Below, one piece after another: positions 48,361 through 62,000 of a DNA stretch of 64,000 nt (the stretch's first letter is position 1; each line of letters starts with the position of its first letter). The notes beneath the pieces were generated by a model that was given only the letters and a program-made list of their open reading frames with translations, ran no database searches and was not told the origin of the DNA. Both the position numbers and the translations under genes were made by a program. Source of the stretch: Zeugodacus cucurbitae (taxonomy: Eukaryota; Arthropoda; Insecta; Diptera; Tephritidae); the NCBI RefSeq assembly GCF_028554725.1, contig NC_071670.1, positions 37,442,001 to 37,506,000 of the forward strand, written 5' to 3'.

Positions 48361-49031
48361 GGGGTTAGGAGTAGCCAGAGACACGAAAAACATTTTATTT
48401 TACAAAAGTATTAATATGACATTATTACACAATGTTTTGACTTGAAGTCACGAAAATTTGAAGAAAAAATTATAATTTAAAAAGTTATAGCCGTTTGTGT
48501 TGACTCATATCCAAAATACAGCTCCTTGCGGTGACAATCATAAGTCCTTGGAGATTCATTTAAAATCAATCGGATAAAAAAATAATTTAATAAATCGATT
48601 ATCCTGGGCCTGATTGAAGCTTTTTTTTCCAAATATTACCAAAATGTCGGTCTCAAGAAATTTTTTTCTAGATTTTCGGGAAAATATCAACAGTTAATTG
48701 GTCCCAAAAAATCAAAATTTTTTAAAAAGGAAAACGTCCTCGACCAGGCCCAGGATTATTATGTATTCAAAAAGCTGTATAAATTTCATTAAAATCTACT
48801 GAGCGGTTTTCGAGTAACAGCTGTAACCAAATCAAAACATATAGTTTGAGAAAACCGCATTTAAAGTTTTACAGTAGCGTTGTGGAGTGTCCGTGCGCTC
48901 TTTGTTATTTGTCGAATAACTTGAAAAGTAGTTATCGGATCAATTTCAAATAGATTTAAGATATTACACTAACAAAAATGCAAAAACAAAAAATAAATGA
49001 TTTTTTGAAAATCCTGACTACCCCTGACCCC
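48361..49031. mobile_element. Second TTAA-flanked MITE
   Basis: 671 bp between TTAA (48357-48360) and TCAA (49032-49035, one change from TTAA). Left terminus GGGGTTAGGAGTAGCCAG; the right terminus reverse-complements to GGGGTCAGGGGTAGTCAG, four mismatches in 18. No transposase. The interior carries the phrases ATCTACTGAGCGGTTTTCGA (about 48794-48813) and AGTAGTTATCGGATCAATTT (about 48927-48946), comparable to those in the MITE at 13158. The word CTGGGCCTGA near 48605 recurs inverted as AGGCCCAGG near 48746, hinting at a foldback. Confidence 0.75.
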
Positions 49032-49035
49032 TCAA

Positions 49036-49686
49036 ATAACAGTAAATAATTATTAATATCCGCTTAAAGACAATTTTCAGCCAACAAAAACATTTAGGTG
49101 TTTACATAGATATTACGAGAATAATAGTAAAATGTTTATCTATGAGAATAACAAATGGGTTAAAGTGCATAAAAAGGACGTCCCTACTTCTACAAACCTA
49201 CAAAGAAACATGTATTAAATTTGAATGTAGTACAATGGAAAGTAAGACATTTCTGTATATACGATTGCTTATATACAATGTATGTATGGATATTATTTTT
49301 ATATAAAAATATATAGAAAAAGAAATGTAGCAGCGAAATAGCAAACTCTACAGCTAGTGGTGCCGAGGTTTTACTTATATTATACATAAATACTACTATG
49401 TATGTATTATATTTCCATATTTGTTTGTAAATAAACTATTACCCAAATGACACATTTCCGCATTTGCATGTGCGCGCTGGCGGGTGGTGTCGCCGCTGCG
49501 CATTTCCGCAAATTAATTCAAGTGAATAAATATAATTTTGGCATTTTAGTGCTGCACATATAATGTATCTTTGTAGATGGCTGTATACGTTGTTCTCATG
49601 AAAATTTTTCGATCACAAAGTGACAGTTTCTTGCTTTACTTTTTCTTTTCTTAGTTACTGTATAGGTTTGTGATTATAACTGCAGT
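49036..49686. other. Unannotated AT-rich DNA
   Basis: No gene seen. 49460-49505 is locally GC-rich (TGCGCGCTGGCGGGTGG) for no obvious reason. Confidence 0.5.
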
Positions 49687-49697
49687 ATATATTTTTA

Positions 49698-50750
49698 TTT
49701 TTCCCCGCAAAACCAATACGGCTGTGTAAGTTGACGTTGAGCAACACCAAAAGCTCCGTCAGGATCGGGAAGGACCTCTCCGAGCCGTTCGATACCAAAC
49801 GAGGTTTCAGACAAGGTGACTCGCTATCGTGCGACTTCTTTAACTTGATGCTGGAGAAAATTATAAGAGCTGCAGAGCTAAATAGAGAAGGTACAATCTT
49901 CTACAAGAGTGTACAGCTCCTGGCGTACGCCGATGATATTGATATCATCGGAAACAACACCCGCGCCGTTAGTTCTGCTTTTTCCCGCCTGGATAAGGAA
50001 GCGAAGCGAATGGGTCTGGTGGTGAACGAGGACAAGACGAAATATCTCCTGTCATCAAACAAACAGTCAGCGCATTCGCGTCTTGGCTCCCACGTCACTG
50101 TTGACAGTCATAACTTTGAAGTTGTAGATAATTTCGTATACCTAGGAACCAACATTAACACCGATAATAATGTCAGCCTTGAAATCCAACGCAGAATCAC
50201 TCTTGCCAACAGGTGCTACTATGGACTGAGTAGGCAATTGAAAAGTAAAGTCCTCTCTCGACGAACAAAAACTAAACTCTACAAGTCCCTCATCATTCCC
50301 GTCCTACTTTATGGTGCAGAAGCGTGGACGGTGTCAACATCCGATGAGACGGCACTAGGAGTTTTCGAGAGAAAGGTTTTGCGGAAGATTTACGGTCCCT
50401 TAAACATTGGCAACGGCGAATACCGCAGAAGATGGAATGATGAGCTGTATGTGTTGTTCGACGACATAGACATAGTCCAGCGAATAAAAAGACAGCGGCT
50501 ACGCTGGCTGGGTCATGTTGTTCGAATGGATGAAAGTGCCCCAGCTCTGAAAGTTTTCGATGCAGTACCCGCTGGTGGAAGCCGAGGAAGAGGGAGACCT
50601 CCACTCCGATGGAAGGACCAGGTGGAGAAGGACCTGTCTTCACTTGGTATTACCAATTGGCGCCAAACCGCCAAAAGGAGAGATGCGTGGCGCACTGTTG
50701 TGGACTCGGCTATAACCGCGTAAGCGGTTTCTACGCCAGTTAAGAAGAAG
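49698..50750 (+). pseudogene. 5'-truncated RTE retrotransposon copy 2
   Basis: A clean insertion: ATATATTTTTA occurs at 49687-49697 and again at 50751-50761, an 11-bp target-site duplication. The body begins at CCCCGCAAAACCAATACGG, within the reverse transcriptase, and keeps an open frame to a stop at about 50721-50723. Residues include GFRQGDSLSCDFF, LLAYADDIDIIG with the catalytic aspartate pair, and GRGRPPLRWKDQVEKDL. The frame lacks its own start, the endonuclease and the first catalytic aspartate, so it cannot be functional. The intact frame suggests recent insertion. The tail is TTAAGAAGAAG rather than the ATAC repeat of the copies at 3504 and 59098. The segment GNGEYRRRWND, deleted from the long copy, is present here. 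Confidence 0.92.
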
Positions 50751-50761
50751 ATATATTTTTA

Positions 50762-53682
50762 GAGATAAGTAATTTCCTAGAAGGAGAGCTGTCAAGCCAG
50801 CTATCAAAGAGAGCACGTGCCTGTGACACTTATAAAATTAAACATAATTCATTCGAATAAGAGTTTCATGAGGCATTTGTAAAATTTTACCCATTTTTTT
50901 ACTTCAAGTTTGGATATTTTAATCAAGTCGCTAATAATATTACTCTCTATGAAAAAATAAATCAAAAATATGTTCTAGGAACCGAACATGATAAAATTTA
51001 GAACCAAGAAAGACGAATTGAGATATGCAATTAATGAACTTCATTTGATAGCACATGAAGCCGTATTGTCAATTTCGAATATTTTTCAACGACACATATT
51101 CGCGTGTGGCACAATTATAATAATAATAATGAAATTCGAGCCATACAAATTTGTATACTCCTACATACTATACCAAAGAGTATATCCAGTATATATGTTT
51201 TTCAATTAAATTTGATTGCCAAAAATCAAAAGGCGCACCCAACAATGCGGTTGTTTGTTGTTAATACGCATATTGGAGGCTCAAATCGAAAATGCTATTT
51301 CCTATTATTGTCATTTGGTGACACACATCTATGATCTGCATTTGTTCAATGGTTGGTGGTTGCTTGGTTATTCATTTGGGTGGGCTGACAGCAACAGGCG
51401 ACTGACGCAATCCGGCAACAGGGTCATTAAAATAAATTAAAGCTCGTTGTCATGTCGATTTGCGTTAAACAACAAAAACTAACAAATGCATGCACAAATA
51501 AATAAATAAATGAATAAAATATATGCGTATTTTCAGTATAAACACTCGCCTGTGGGTGTTCGTGCGTGTGTGTGCGTTAAATGACGGATTTCGGTGTTTG
51601 GTACATTTTTAATTGCGTGTTACAATCACTGCTGCATTATCAAAGTTTTTCTTATTGTTTGTTGTTGTCGTTGTTGTTTGCTACTGCGCTTTTCTGCAGT
51701 AGATTTAATTAATATTATACCACTGCAGCGGATTTACATGTCATTCTGCATGCGCATAAAAGTAGCGCAGCATAGCCCAGTAGGAAATTTTACGTCACTT
51801 TCAGCATCAGATTGGAACTCTGGAACTGGATTAAAAATATATCTTTCTAAACGTGCTATAGAGTTTTAGGTCAAGTTCTTCCTTTATCATATAATAACTG
51901 GTTGAAGCCTTGAAATTGTCTCTCCAGAAAGTATCCATATTAATAGTAAAATTCTTCACAATTTTTACTAAAAGTTCGTTTGAAAAGTTCCGAAGAAATC
52001 AAAATTTGTTTAACTATCATATTTAGAACAGGAAACAGCCACCATGTACAGCTCACATAAAAATGTAAAATGAAATGAAACGAATATAGTTTTGTTATTG
52101 AAGTAGCTTATAGGTCTGTGAAACTAATCAGGGTTGCACATCTTTAGCAGGATATTTAAGAATATAATTTTATTCAATAAGTTCTGGGTTTAGTTTACTT
52201 TTAATCCATAGATATTGTAGATATGATGATGAGGGTATATTCGGTTTATTATACATATTTTGAGTTTGTTTGATTCAATGTAGTTTTTTCAATATAAAAT
52301 TCCACTTTAGGCAAGTTCCATAATCTAGATTGATCTCAAAGAAAAAGAAGGCGGTTCTTAATCATTTCAGCAGTGAAAGGTTGAACTTTGGAGATCATAA
52401 ATCTAGAGATATATTATTACCGAAATCGAAGGCATCCGAATGCCCTGTAAATCATAAAATTATTATTAAAACAATATTGAATATTAATTTCAATATTTGA
52501 TTCTCCGAAAATCCACTGTATAATATGTTCGATTACCTTTTGTGTTTACATGGAATTTTCCGCATAATTTTGTTCGTTCTCAGTAATATAATTTGCATAT
52601 TTTCGAGATAATGAGCTGCGTTGGTTGGCCACTTTCAATGGCTATTATCCGGCACAGTTTCTAACTCCACATGGTGTAATGAATTTTCCGCGTATTCGCC
52701 CTTGACAAGCTTTGTGGTTGATTTATGTTTGTATTGATCAAAAATGTACTTCATTATTTCGTAATGCATTATTTAGCATTACATATGTATGTAGATATGT
52801 TGGTTTTTCCTGATTTTATTTTTTGGTGGGCATATTTAGTTATTCGAGCTTTTTGTGTAAGTTTTAGATCATCACTTTAACAATTGTGATTTCAGATTAA
52901 TGACGGTTTTGGACTCAAATGAAAGTGGATTACTTAACGCCATGTTTTTTTATGGTATTAAACGGGTGATAATATATCTCTATCATGGAAATATATAATA
53001 TTGCTTCGATTTATAAAAATAAGTGACTGAGTAAAAAAAACCTTAACTGATTCTATAATTTTTATTACATTAACAGATTGACCAAAATTCGAGATTTTTT
53101 AACTCAATTCCTTAATACTGGTATCTATCTTGAACCTAGTTTTTATAAGAATAGGTCAATCTAACTATTCTTTAAATAAGAACACTTCTCCTCGATCAAA
53201 CAGCTATCAAAAATGGTGACTCTCACTCTAAAAAACTATATAACAACCTGACTGAATTCAAAATCTATAGGGGTTCTCACAAAGTATAATGAAATTGTAA
53301 AAATTAAATAGTCAATTTTAACAACTATATTATATCTAGAGGTGTAGTGTATTTCACACTCATAACTAAATAATTTTACTTTATCTATTTCAAATCCATA
53401 GAAATCGTTCGATTAAATTCATGCATTCATTGAAATTCCAAGCACTTCTTCAATTTTCAACTAGACAAATGGTAAATAAAACGTTGACGGTGAGAACTTA
53501 TTCCACTTATACCATGAAAGCCCTGCCGACAGCTGTGCAACACGCGCCGCGCCTTAAAATGTTTACCTCTGAGAAACCCGCGTAAAAAAATCGAAATTTG
53601 AATAAAATAACACACAAAAAGTAAGGCATGGAAAAAATTGCTCCCAGCACTGACTGCTGACTGCTGAGTCAGCCGCTAGCGC
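50762..53682. other. Unannotated DNA
   Basis: Mostly AT-rich with no supported gene. ATAATAATAATAAT at about 51116-51130. From about 53510 the base composition becomes richer in G+C (CAACACGCGCCGCGCC near 53538-53553), next to the candidate exon on the minus strand. Confidence 0.45.
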
Positions 53683-53814
53683 TCATTGGTCCAGCTGCGC
53701 AGATTTTTTTACGATTTTGTGTCTCAAGGCTGTCGGTTCTCCTTCGGTGCACGTAAAATAATCAAAAATCAACTTTACGGAAAATATGCAAATTGTAATG
53801 GTTTTTATGGTTAC

Positions 53815-53913
53815 CTTTTCTTCTTTGCTGTTTTCACTGCTGCGCAATCCTTTACGCTTTTTATGTCCTTTAGTGGCCATCGTTTGTGGTAATTTTGTGG
53901 AATTTTTCGCCAT
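53815..53913 (-). CDS. Possible first coding exon, lysine-rich protein start
   Basis: On the minus strand an ATG at 53913 in good context (GCGAAATGG) opens 33 codons: MAKNSTKLPQ, then a second well-placed ATG at 53880 giving MATKGHKKRKGLRSSENSK and EEK. The codons end exactly at AAAAG followed by GTAACC, a plausible 5' splice site at 53814-53813, in phase 0. The composition (basic, no long hydrophobic run, CpG-containing surroundings at 53.5-53.9 kb) differs from the AT-rich frames elsewhere. I do not recognise the protein, and no downstream exon could be identified. It could be the 5' end of a gene with long introns, or chance. Confidence 0.3.
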
Positions 53914-53940
53914 TTCGCTTGTAATTTCGCCAGTCAAATG

Positions 53941-54887
53941 ACAATGTCTACATATAATGGCAAGGAATTTATTGTTTTCACTTCGAACGCTTGAGAATTG
54001 GCAAATGATCGGAGTTTTTTTTTTACTGCGGGTTATTGAAGGGATGCTTGTGTCGTCACGTTTTGGCTTTTAACTTTAATAGTTGGGTGGGAAATTTGTA
54101 TATCTTTTGTGCTTTTGTGGTTATGTAAGATTTTAGTTGCTGTTTCATAGCTTTTGGTTTTTCATGAGATAGTTTATTACTAAAAAATAATGATTTATAA
54201 ATAATATCTATAAATATCTTTACTTTTAGTGAACTTGTTATTCATATCCGATTAGATATAAGCCCACAGTGATTCCAATATAGTGGTCACGGTGATAAGA
54301 ATTGAAAGTTATGTTTGGTTTGATTAGGTTCTAAGACTGATCCCCTAGATGGAGGCTGGGTTTACTACCCTTTGTAAAACCAGAATGTATACAGTTTTAT
54401 CAAATTTTTAGACAAAGTGTACTGAAGTCATTATAAATCTGCTTAGGTAGTAAAAACAAAGTTTTTAAATAATTCTAACGCGATTACTTCCAAGCCACCT
54501 TGGCATCCTACAATACTTCTAATTTAACAACCCTTTCTTCTTTTAATTAGGTGATATTCAAGGTTTTTAGTGTGGGAACACATATTCTAACTTGATTCTC
54601 TCTGTTCTATGGGAGTTGATATAATCCATCAGAAATCAATGTATTTCTAAAGCTAAGTTGTCTCAACTTAATCATTAAACTCTTATTGAAGTTTCGTTGT
54701 ATTCTCGTTTCACTGCTGGTATTATTCGTTCGTTCTTCATAACAAATCTGACACAGTCAGGTTTACAACTATTTTTATATATTCGTATTCGGATATTCGT
54801 ATTTCGTCTATTATCTATTTAAACAATACATCTTATTTGAATTGTTCCAGACATTTTCATTGCAGTCGTTAATATCAGATTTTTTTT
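53941..54887. other. Unannotated AT-rich DNA
   Basis: No gene or repeat recognised up to repeat copy E. Confidence 0.5.
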
Positions 54888-55853
54888 ATTTTCGGTAAAA
54901 AAAATTAAAAGCACAGAGGTCCTCATGTTCGATATATGGAGTCTTGAAAACTTATGGTCCGGTTTCGGCGATTTTAAGAAGAGCGACGCCACACTGTAAA
55001 TGCAGTATTTATGCAAAGTTCTGTTCCGATATGTTCATTAGTGCCTACTTTGTGTATATCATATAAAGTAAACGGTTCAGATCAGAGTTCTGGTATATAG
55101 GAAGTAGGCGTGGTTGTGAACTGATTTAGCCCTATCACAACATATCATTGAGGTACAAGATTGATATTGGTCGAGTAGTTTCGGAGATATGGTTTTTGAC
55201 CCATATGTGGGCGGAGCCACACCCATTTAAAATTTTCTGTGCAGCTCTTCCCTACCTTCTTTATAATAAAATTTAAGGCATCTAGTGTTTTCCCTTACTG
55301 AATTATAGCATATTTAGTTTTCAACATAACCTTTGTATGGGAGGAGGGCGTGGTAATAATCCGATTTCCTCTATTTTTGGACTGTATAAAGTAGTACTTA
55401 AAGAAACGGCTTGGAAGTTTGGTTTATATAGCTTTATTGGTTTGCGAGATACATACAAAAACCTATTTGGGGGCTGGGCCACGTCCACTTCTCAAAAAAA
55501 ACACAACCACATATATCCCTTCATATTGCCTTCATACCAAATTTCACTTCCATAGCTTTATTTATGGCTTAGTCATGGCACTTTATGTGTTTTCGGTTTT
55601 CGGCATTTTGTGGGCGTGGCAGTGGTCCGATTTTTCCCATCTTCGAAAGTAACCTTCCCATGGTGCCAAGAAACACGTGCACCAAGTTTCTTAATTTTTG
55701 CTGACAGACATCCGGATTTGAACTCCACTCATCACCCTGCTCACGTATATATATATAACCCTATACCTAACTCGATTATTATTAGGTGTTACAAACAACC
55801 ATTGTGTGAACAAAATTATTATACTCTCTTAGCAACTTTGTTGCGAGAGTATA
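54888..55853 (-). repeat. Hairpin-ended dispersed repeat, copy E
   Basis: About 0.97 kb, same orientation as A and B. The right end holds the terminal hairpin (AGCAACTTTGTTGC then GAGAGTATAA, ending about 55853); the left end is missing. Includes GGTCGAGTAGTTTCGGAGAT near 55168-55187 and GGGCGTGG at 55346-55353 and 55612-55619. The GGAC/AGAC run of other copies is reduced to CTGACAGACATCCGG. Frames up to 83 residues shift between copies. Confidence 0.82.
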
Positions 55854-58592
55854 ATGAATGATAAGTAATTTCATTCAGGTTTGGTAAAAAAACTCTTATA
55901 TAGGAAAAGTCGTCTTCTGATTATATGTCATTAAGCTTTCTTTTGAAGTTTTAATCCTTATAATATCCACATTAGACCCACTTTCTTAACGAACTAATTT
56001 TATATATGAAAGTACACACAGGAAAAGCTAAAACTTTGCAAATAACTTTCTGAAATTATTTCTACATTAAAAGAGCTAATTTGCAGAGAATACAAGTTAC
56101 ATTGCCTGTTCTACATAATCAACTCATTTTTGTGTGTGCTAATGCTCCTGCTGCTGCTGCAGTGCTAAGTACTTTGATAAGTGTGCTGTATAAGTGAAGA
56201 GACTTCCGCTAAAAGTGCAGCTTATCATTTTGTTGCATACAACCAACAACTGGGTACTTAATCTATGCGAAATGTATTCATTGCAGTGGCAACTTCAGGA
56301 AGTTTTGACAACTTGGCATCCTTTTTAACACAGACTTGACTTGACTTGATACGCCTGCGCTGATAGTGTACCAAGCATTACTACAACGTGTGTGTTATGT
56401 AAGAGTACGACTTGACATTTGTAGACGCAATGCGAAATGTGAAAGAGATGAAAGTGTTTTTAACATTTCACCGCCAACTGCAGCTTGAGAAGAGTGTGTG
56501 GGTATGATATATGGTGTAGTGCAGTATTTTATATGTGTGCATATTTGGAAGCACATAGAACTTGGGTGTATCAGACATATCAGTAAACACTTTCGCATTT
56601 ACAAAGTGCTCGCAAGTACCTACAAATATACATATTACACCTGCATGTTATATACGTAGCTATGTATATATAAGTCAACTGTAGAAGAACACGCGACTAT
56701 AAGTCTCTACGTACATGCTGCCAGCTTTACAGCTCGACTCTTATCCTGCCAACAAGCGGATACATTGCTTTGGTTGCCTCTGCTCTGCTCAGAAGAGACG
56801 TATCATCAGCACGGACACACAACAACATTCTATGGAGTAAAGGAGTTGCACAGCTTCACACTTATACGAGTTTGCACCGTCCTATATGCAGAACGCAATC
56901 ATGATAGTTGCTCTACATGCTCTGCTGTTTGCATTTCCTACTCTCTACCGCAGACGCCTCTTGCTACTGGATTTGCACGTGTCCCAAGGAGTCCACAGCG
57001 TGCAAACACCTGGTTGGACCAGCGTGTTTTGCATTTGCTTTCGGCTTGTAACCAAATCTTATCAACCACTGACGTCACTCACTTCCTTTTTTATTGGCGT
57101 TGCTCGTGTGTTAATATGCACTGACGTATTTATTTGTTGGTTATATGTTGGTTAGGAGTATTCTTGTTATGTGGCGAGTCGTTATTTCTCTATCGTTCAT
57201 AGTAAAGTGAGATGTGAGTGGACAGTACATTTGTTAAAACCTAAAACTGAAAGATATGGTGGCTATAACAGATATCCTAGCAAGTATAATTAACATAAGT
57301 AGTTCCTTCGCACTTCTTTCATCGGTAGAGCTACTTTCATCAGCACAACAAAACTTTAGATTTATTTTTGCTTCAGAGAATCCGCTATTTACAACCTATA
57401 CATTAGATCCCTCATTTGTACTATTTGTTGGAATTTAACACACAATTTGAGAAAACTTCTGCCTTCCACTGCACCCAACAATAGTTACAAGATCGTGCCA
57501 CACAAAAGATATATACCAATATCTGTTAGCTTGAGTTGTCTGAACTGAGATGCACAAATATACCATGGTACTTGCTTCTGAGGATTGGGTATATGATAAC
57601 CAATGTGGAGTAGCTCTAATTGAACATACGAATACATATATCACTTAGAAAATACTTGCAAAAGTAATTGCGAAAACGGAAATTTGGGGTAAGCTGTTTC
57701 GTGCGCAATTACAGTGTTTAGTTAGTAAGAGCGTGTTAATGAGAATAAACGCGCACAAAGAATGTAATACAGGGCAATAAAAGTAGCAAATCATTGTTAG
57801 CAATGGCAGGAGCTGTTCTACAATAATAAACACATACAGTTGTTGAAAGCATAGAACGCTTAATTTTCAAGCGAATATATTTTTATCTTCACACACTCCT
57901 ACTCATATATTAAATATTTTAATTAAAAAAATCGACAAAAATTCAAATATTTTCAAAGCTTTATGTGAGGTTTTTTGAATAAGTTTGTCGCTGAAATGCT
58001 AAAATTAAACTCTCCATTTATCCTTTCTAAGCTGTAATTTCTCATGCTATATACTTTTTCTTTTAGTTTTATATCATGAGAATATATCTTTTTTCTATCA
58101 TATACAATATATTTGTATAGAGTGAAATGTTTACTCACTGTTGAGAACCACTGTATCCTTACATGCATACTGGCAGTTGCAACATGCATCTTTGTTAACT
58201 TCAATTGCAATTTAATGAAGCATAAATTGTGTGTGGTGAAGTGTAATTAGTAGCTCATTACCAAACTTGCAATTCTTCATTAGTAAAGAAAGAAACGGAA
58301 ATAATCAAGTTAATAGAAAAATAAGTATGGAGAGAAACAAGAATGTAACATTCAAAAGCAAACACTCACAATGTCATTTTAAAGTAGAATTTTTCTGATC
58401 AGTTTTCATGTTTTGACGAATAATCAAAAAATTATTAATTTGTTTAATACTAATCAGGGAAACGAATTTAAGTCATCGAATCAATTTAGTAATTTCTTTT
58501 TTATTTCATATGACTTCATTAACTTCACTGAATTTTAACAAGTTTTCCATTCAAATCATACAAATTTTTTAATCAATTCTTGATGTTCTTGT
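55854..58592. other. Unannotated DNA, CTG repeat at 56.15 kb
   Basis: CTCCTGCTGCTGCTGCAG at about 56148-56165. 56690-57130 is less AT-rich and carries overlapping frames of 119 and 89 residues (56765-57155) with no recognised domain; the use of two frames at once argues against coding. Remainder AT-rich. Confidence 0.45.
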
Positions 58593-59097
58593 TATACTCT
58601 CGCAACAAAGTTGCTACGAGAGTATTATAGTTTTGTAAAGGTTGGTTGTAAGTCCTAAAACTAAACGAGTTAGATATAGGGTTATATATATCAAAATGAT
58701 CAGGGTGACGAGTAAAGTTCAAATCCGGATGTCTGTCTGTCCATCCGTCTTGAGTAAAAATTGAGATATCTTGATGAAACTTGGAACACATATTCCTTGG
58801 CTCCATTAGAAGGTTAAGTTCGATGGGTTAAGATGGGAGTAATCGGGCCACTGCCACCCCCACAAAATGGCAATAACCGAAAACATATAAAAAGCTATAA
58901 CTCAGGCATAAATTAAGCTATTGAAGTAAAATTTGGTATGAAGGATCGCACTATGAAGGGGCATATGTGGATGTAATTTTTTTTGGGAAGTGAGCGCGGC
59001 CCCACCCCCTACTAAGTTTTTTTTTACATATTTCGCAAACTACTAAAGCTATATCAAGGAAACTTTCTAGAGTCGTTTCTTTTAGGTACTACCTTAT

Positions 59098-62000
59098 GTA
59101 TGTATGTATGTGATTGGCGTTGCAACCGTTTAGCCGGTTATAGCCGAATCGACGATAGTGCGCCACCTGTCTCTCTCCTTTGCAGTTCGGCGCCAGTTGG
59201 AGATCCCAAGTGTAACCAGGTCGCTCTCCACCTGGTCCCTCCAACGGAGTGGAGGCCTTCCCCTTCCTCGGCTTCCTCCGGCGGGTACTGCATCGAACAC
59301 TTTCAGGGCTGGAGTGTTTTCGTCCATTCGGACAACATGACCTAGCCAGCGTAGCCGCTGTCTTTTTATTCGCTGAACTATGTCAATGTCGTCGTATAAC
59401 TCGTACAGCTCAATGTTCTGAGGACCATAAATCTTGCGCAAAATTTTCCTCTCGAAAACTCCTAGTGTCGTCTCATCTGATGTTGACATCGTCCAAGCTT
59501 CTGCACCGTAAAGCAGGACGGGAATGATAAGTGACTTGTAGAGCTTGATTTTGGTTCGTCGAGAGAGGACTTTACTGTTCAATTGCCTACTCAGTCCAAA
59601 GTAGCACCTGTTGGCAAGAGTTATTCTGCGCTGGATTTCGAGGCTGACATTGTTCGTGTTGTTGATGCTGGTTCCCAGGTATACGAAATTATCTACGACC
59701 TCGAAGTTATGACTGTCAACAGTGACGTGGGAGCCAAGACGCGAATGCGCCGACTGTTTGTTTGATGACAGGAGATATTTCGTCTTGTCCTCATTCACCT
59801 CCAGACCCATTCGCTTCGCCTCCTTATCCATGCGGGAAAAAGCAGAACAAACGGCGCGGTTGTTGCTTCCGATGATATCAATATCATCGGCGTACGCCAG
59901 GAGCTGTACACTCTTGTAGAAGATTGTACCTTCTCGGTTTAGCTCTGCAGCTCTTATAATTTTTTCCAGCATCAGGTTAAAGAAGTCGCACGATAGTGAG
60001 TCACCTTGTCTGAAACCTCGTTTGGTATCGAACGGCTCGGAGAGGTCCTTCCCAATCATGACGGAGCTTTTGGTGTTGCTCAACGTCAATTTACACAGCC
60101 GTATTAGTTTTGCGGGGATACCAAATTCAGACATCGCGGCGTAAAGGCAACTCCTTTTCGTGCTGTCGAAAGCAGCTTTAAAATCGACAAAAAGGTGGTG
60201 TGTGTCGATCCTCTTTTCTCGGGTCTTTTCCAAGATTTGGCGCATGGTGAATATCTGGTCAGTTGTCGATTTTCCAGGTCTAAAGCCACACTGATAAGGT
60301 CCAATCAGTTTGTTGACGGTGGGCTTTAGTCTTTCACACAATACGCTCGATAGAACCTTGTATGCGATATTTAGGAGGCTGATCCCACGGTAATTGGCGC
60401 AGATTGTGGGATCTCCCTTTTTATGGATTGGGCAGAGCACACTGAGATTCCAATCGTCAGGCATGCTTTCTTCCGACCATATTCTGCAAAGAAGCTGATG
60501 CATGCACCTTATCAGTTCTTCGCCGCCGTATTTGAATAGTTCTGCCGGTAATCTATCGGCCCCCGCTGCTTTGTTGTTCTTCAAGCGGGTAATTGCTATT
60601 CGAATTTCTTCATGGTCGGGTAATGGAACATCTGTTCCATCGTCATCGATTGGGGGATCGGGTTCGCCATCTCCTGGTGTTGTACTCTCACTGCCATTCA
60701 GCAGGTCGGAGAAGTGTTCCCTCCATAATCCCAGTATGCCCTGGACATCGGTTACCAGATTACCACCTTGGTCTCTACATGAGGATGCTCCGGTCTTGAA
60801 ACCTTCGTTAAGTCGCTTCATTTTTTCATAAAATTTTCGAGCATTCCCTCTGTCTGCCAGCTTCTCAAGCTCTTCGTACTCACGCATTTCGGCCTCTTTC
60901 TTTTTTTGTCTGCAAATGCGTCTCGCTTCCCTCTTCAGCTCTCGGTATCTATCCCATCCCGCACGTGTTGTGGTCGTTTGCAATGTTGCGAGGTAGGCAG
61001 TCTGTTTTCTCTCCGCTGCGAGACGGCACTCCTCATCGTACCAGCTTGTTTTTTGTCGTTGCCGAAAACCAATTGTTTCGGCTGCAGCGGTACGCAGTGA
61101 GTTTGAGATGCCGTTCCACAGTTCCCTTATACCGAGATGCTGATGAGTGCTCTCAGAGAGCAGGAGTGCAAGTCGAGTAGAGTATTTCGTGGCTGTCTGT
61201 TGCGATTGCAGCTTTTCGACGTCGAACCTTCCTTGTGTTTGTTGACGGGCATTCTTTGCTGCACAGAGGCGGGTGCGTATCTTCGCTGCGACCAGATAAT
61301 GGTCCGAGCCTATATTTGGTCCTCGGAGCGTACGCACGTCTAAAACACAGGAGACATGTCTTCCGTCTATCACAACGTGATCGATTTGGTTCCGCGTGTT
61401 TCGATCAGGAGACAGCCAAGTAGCTTGATGTATTTTCTTATGCTGGAATCTGGTACTACAGACGACCATATTTCGGGCCCCAGCGAAGTCGATCAGCCTC
61501 AGGCCGTTTGGCGATGTTTCGTCATGGAGGCTGAATTTTCCGACTGTTGTGCCAAAGACACCTTCTCTACCCACCCTGGCGTTAAAATCACCAAGCACGA
61601 CTTTTACATCGTGGCGGGGGCAGCGCTCATAGGTGCGTTCTAGGCGCTCATAGAAAGCATCTTTGGTCACATCGTCCTTCTCTTCCGTTGGGGCGTGGGC
61701 GCAAATCAGCGATATGTTGAAGAACCTCGCTTTGATGCGGATTGTGGCTAGACGTTCATCCACCGAGGTGAATGCCAGGACTCTGCGACGGAGTCTCTCT
61801 CCCACCACAAATCCAACACCAAATTTACGCTCCTTTATATGGCCGCTGTAGTAGATGTCACAAGGACCCACCTTCTTCCGTCCTTGTCCCGTCCATCGCA
61901 CTTCTTGGATGGCGGTGATGTCAGCCTTAAGTCGTATGAGGACATCAACCAGCTGGGCAGAGGCACCTTCCCAATTAAGGGTCCGGACATTCCAGGTGCA

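Noticed and set aside
49731..50723. Possible independent 330-residue gene
   Set aside because: It begins at TTG inside a 5'-truncated RTE copy bounded by an 11-bp target-site duplication; it is a retrotransposon fragment, not a host gene.
56765..57155. Two overlapping frames of 119 and 89 residues
   Set aside because: Both occupy the same bases in different frames and neither resembles a protein family; the region is simply less AT-rich, so stops are rarer.
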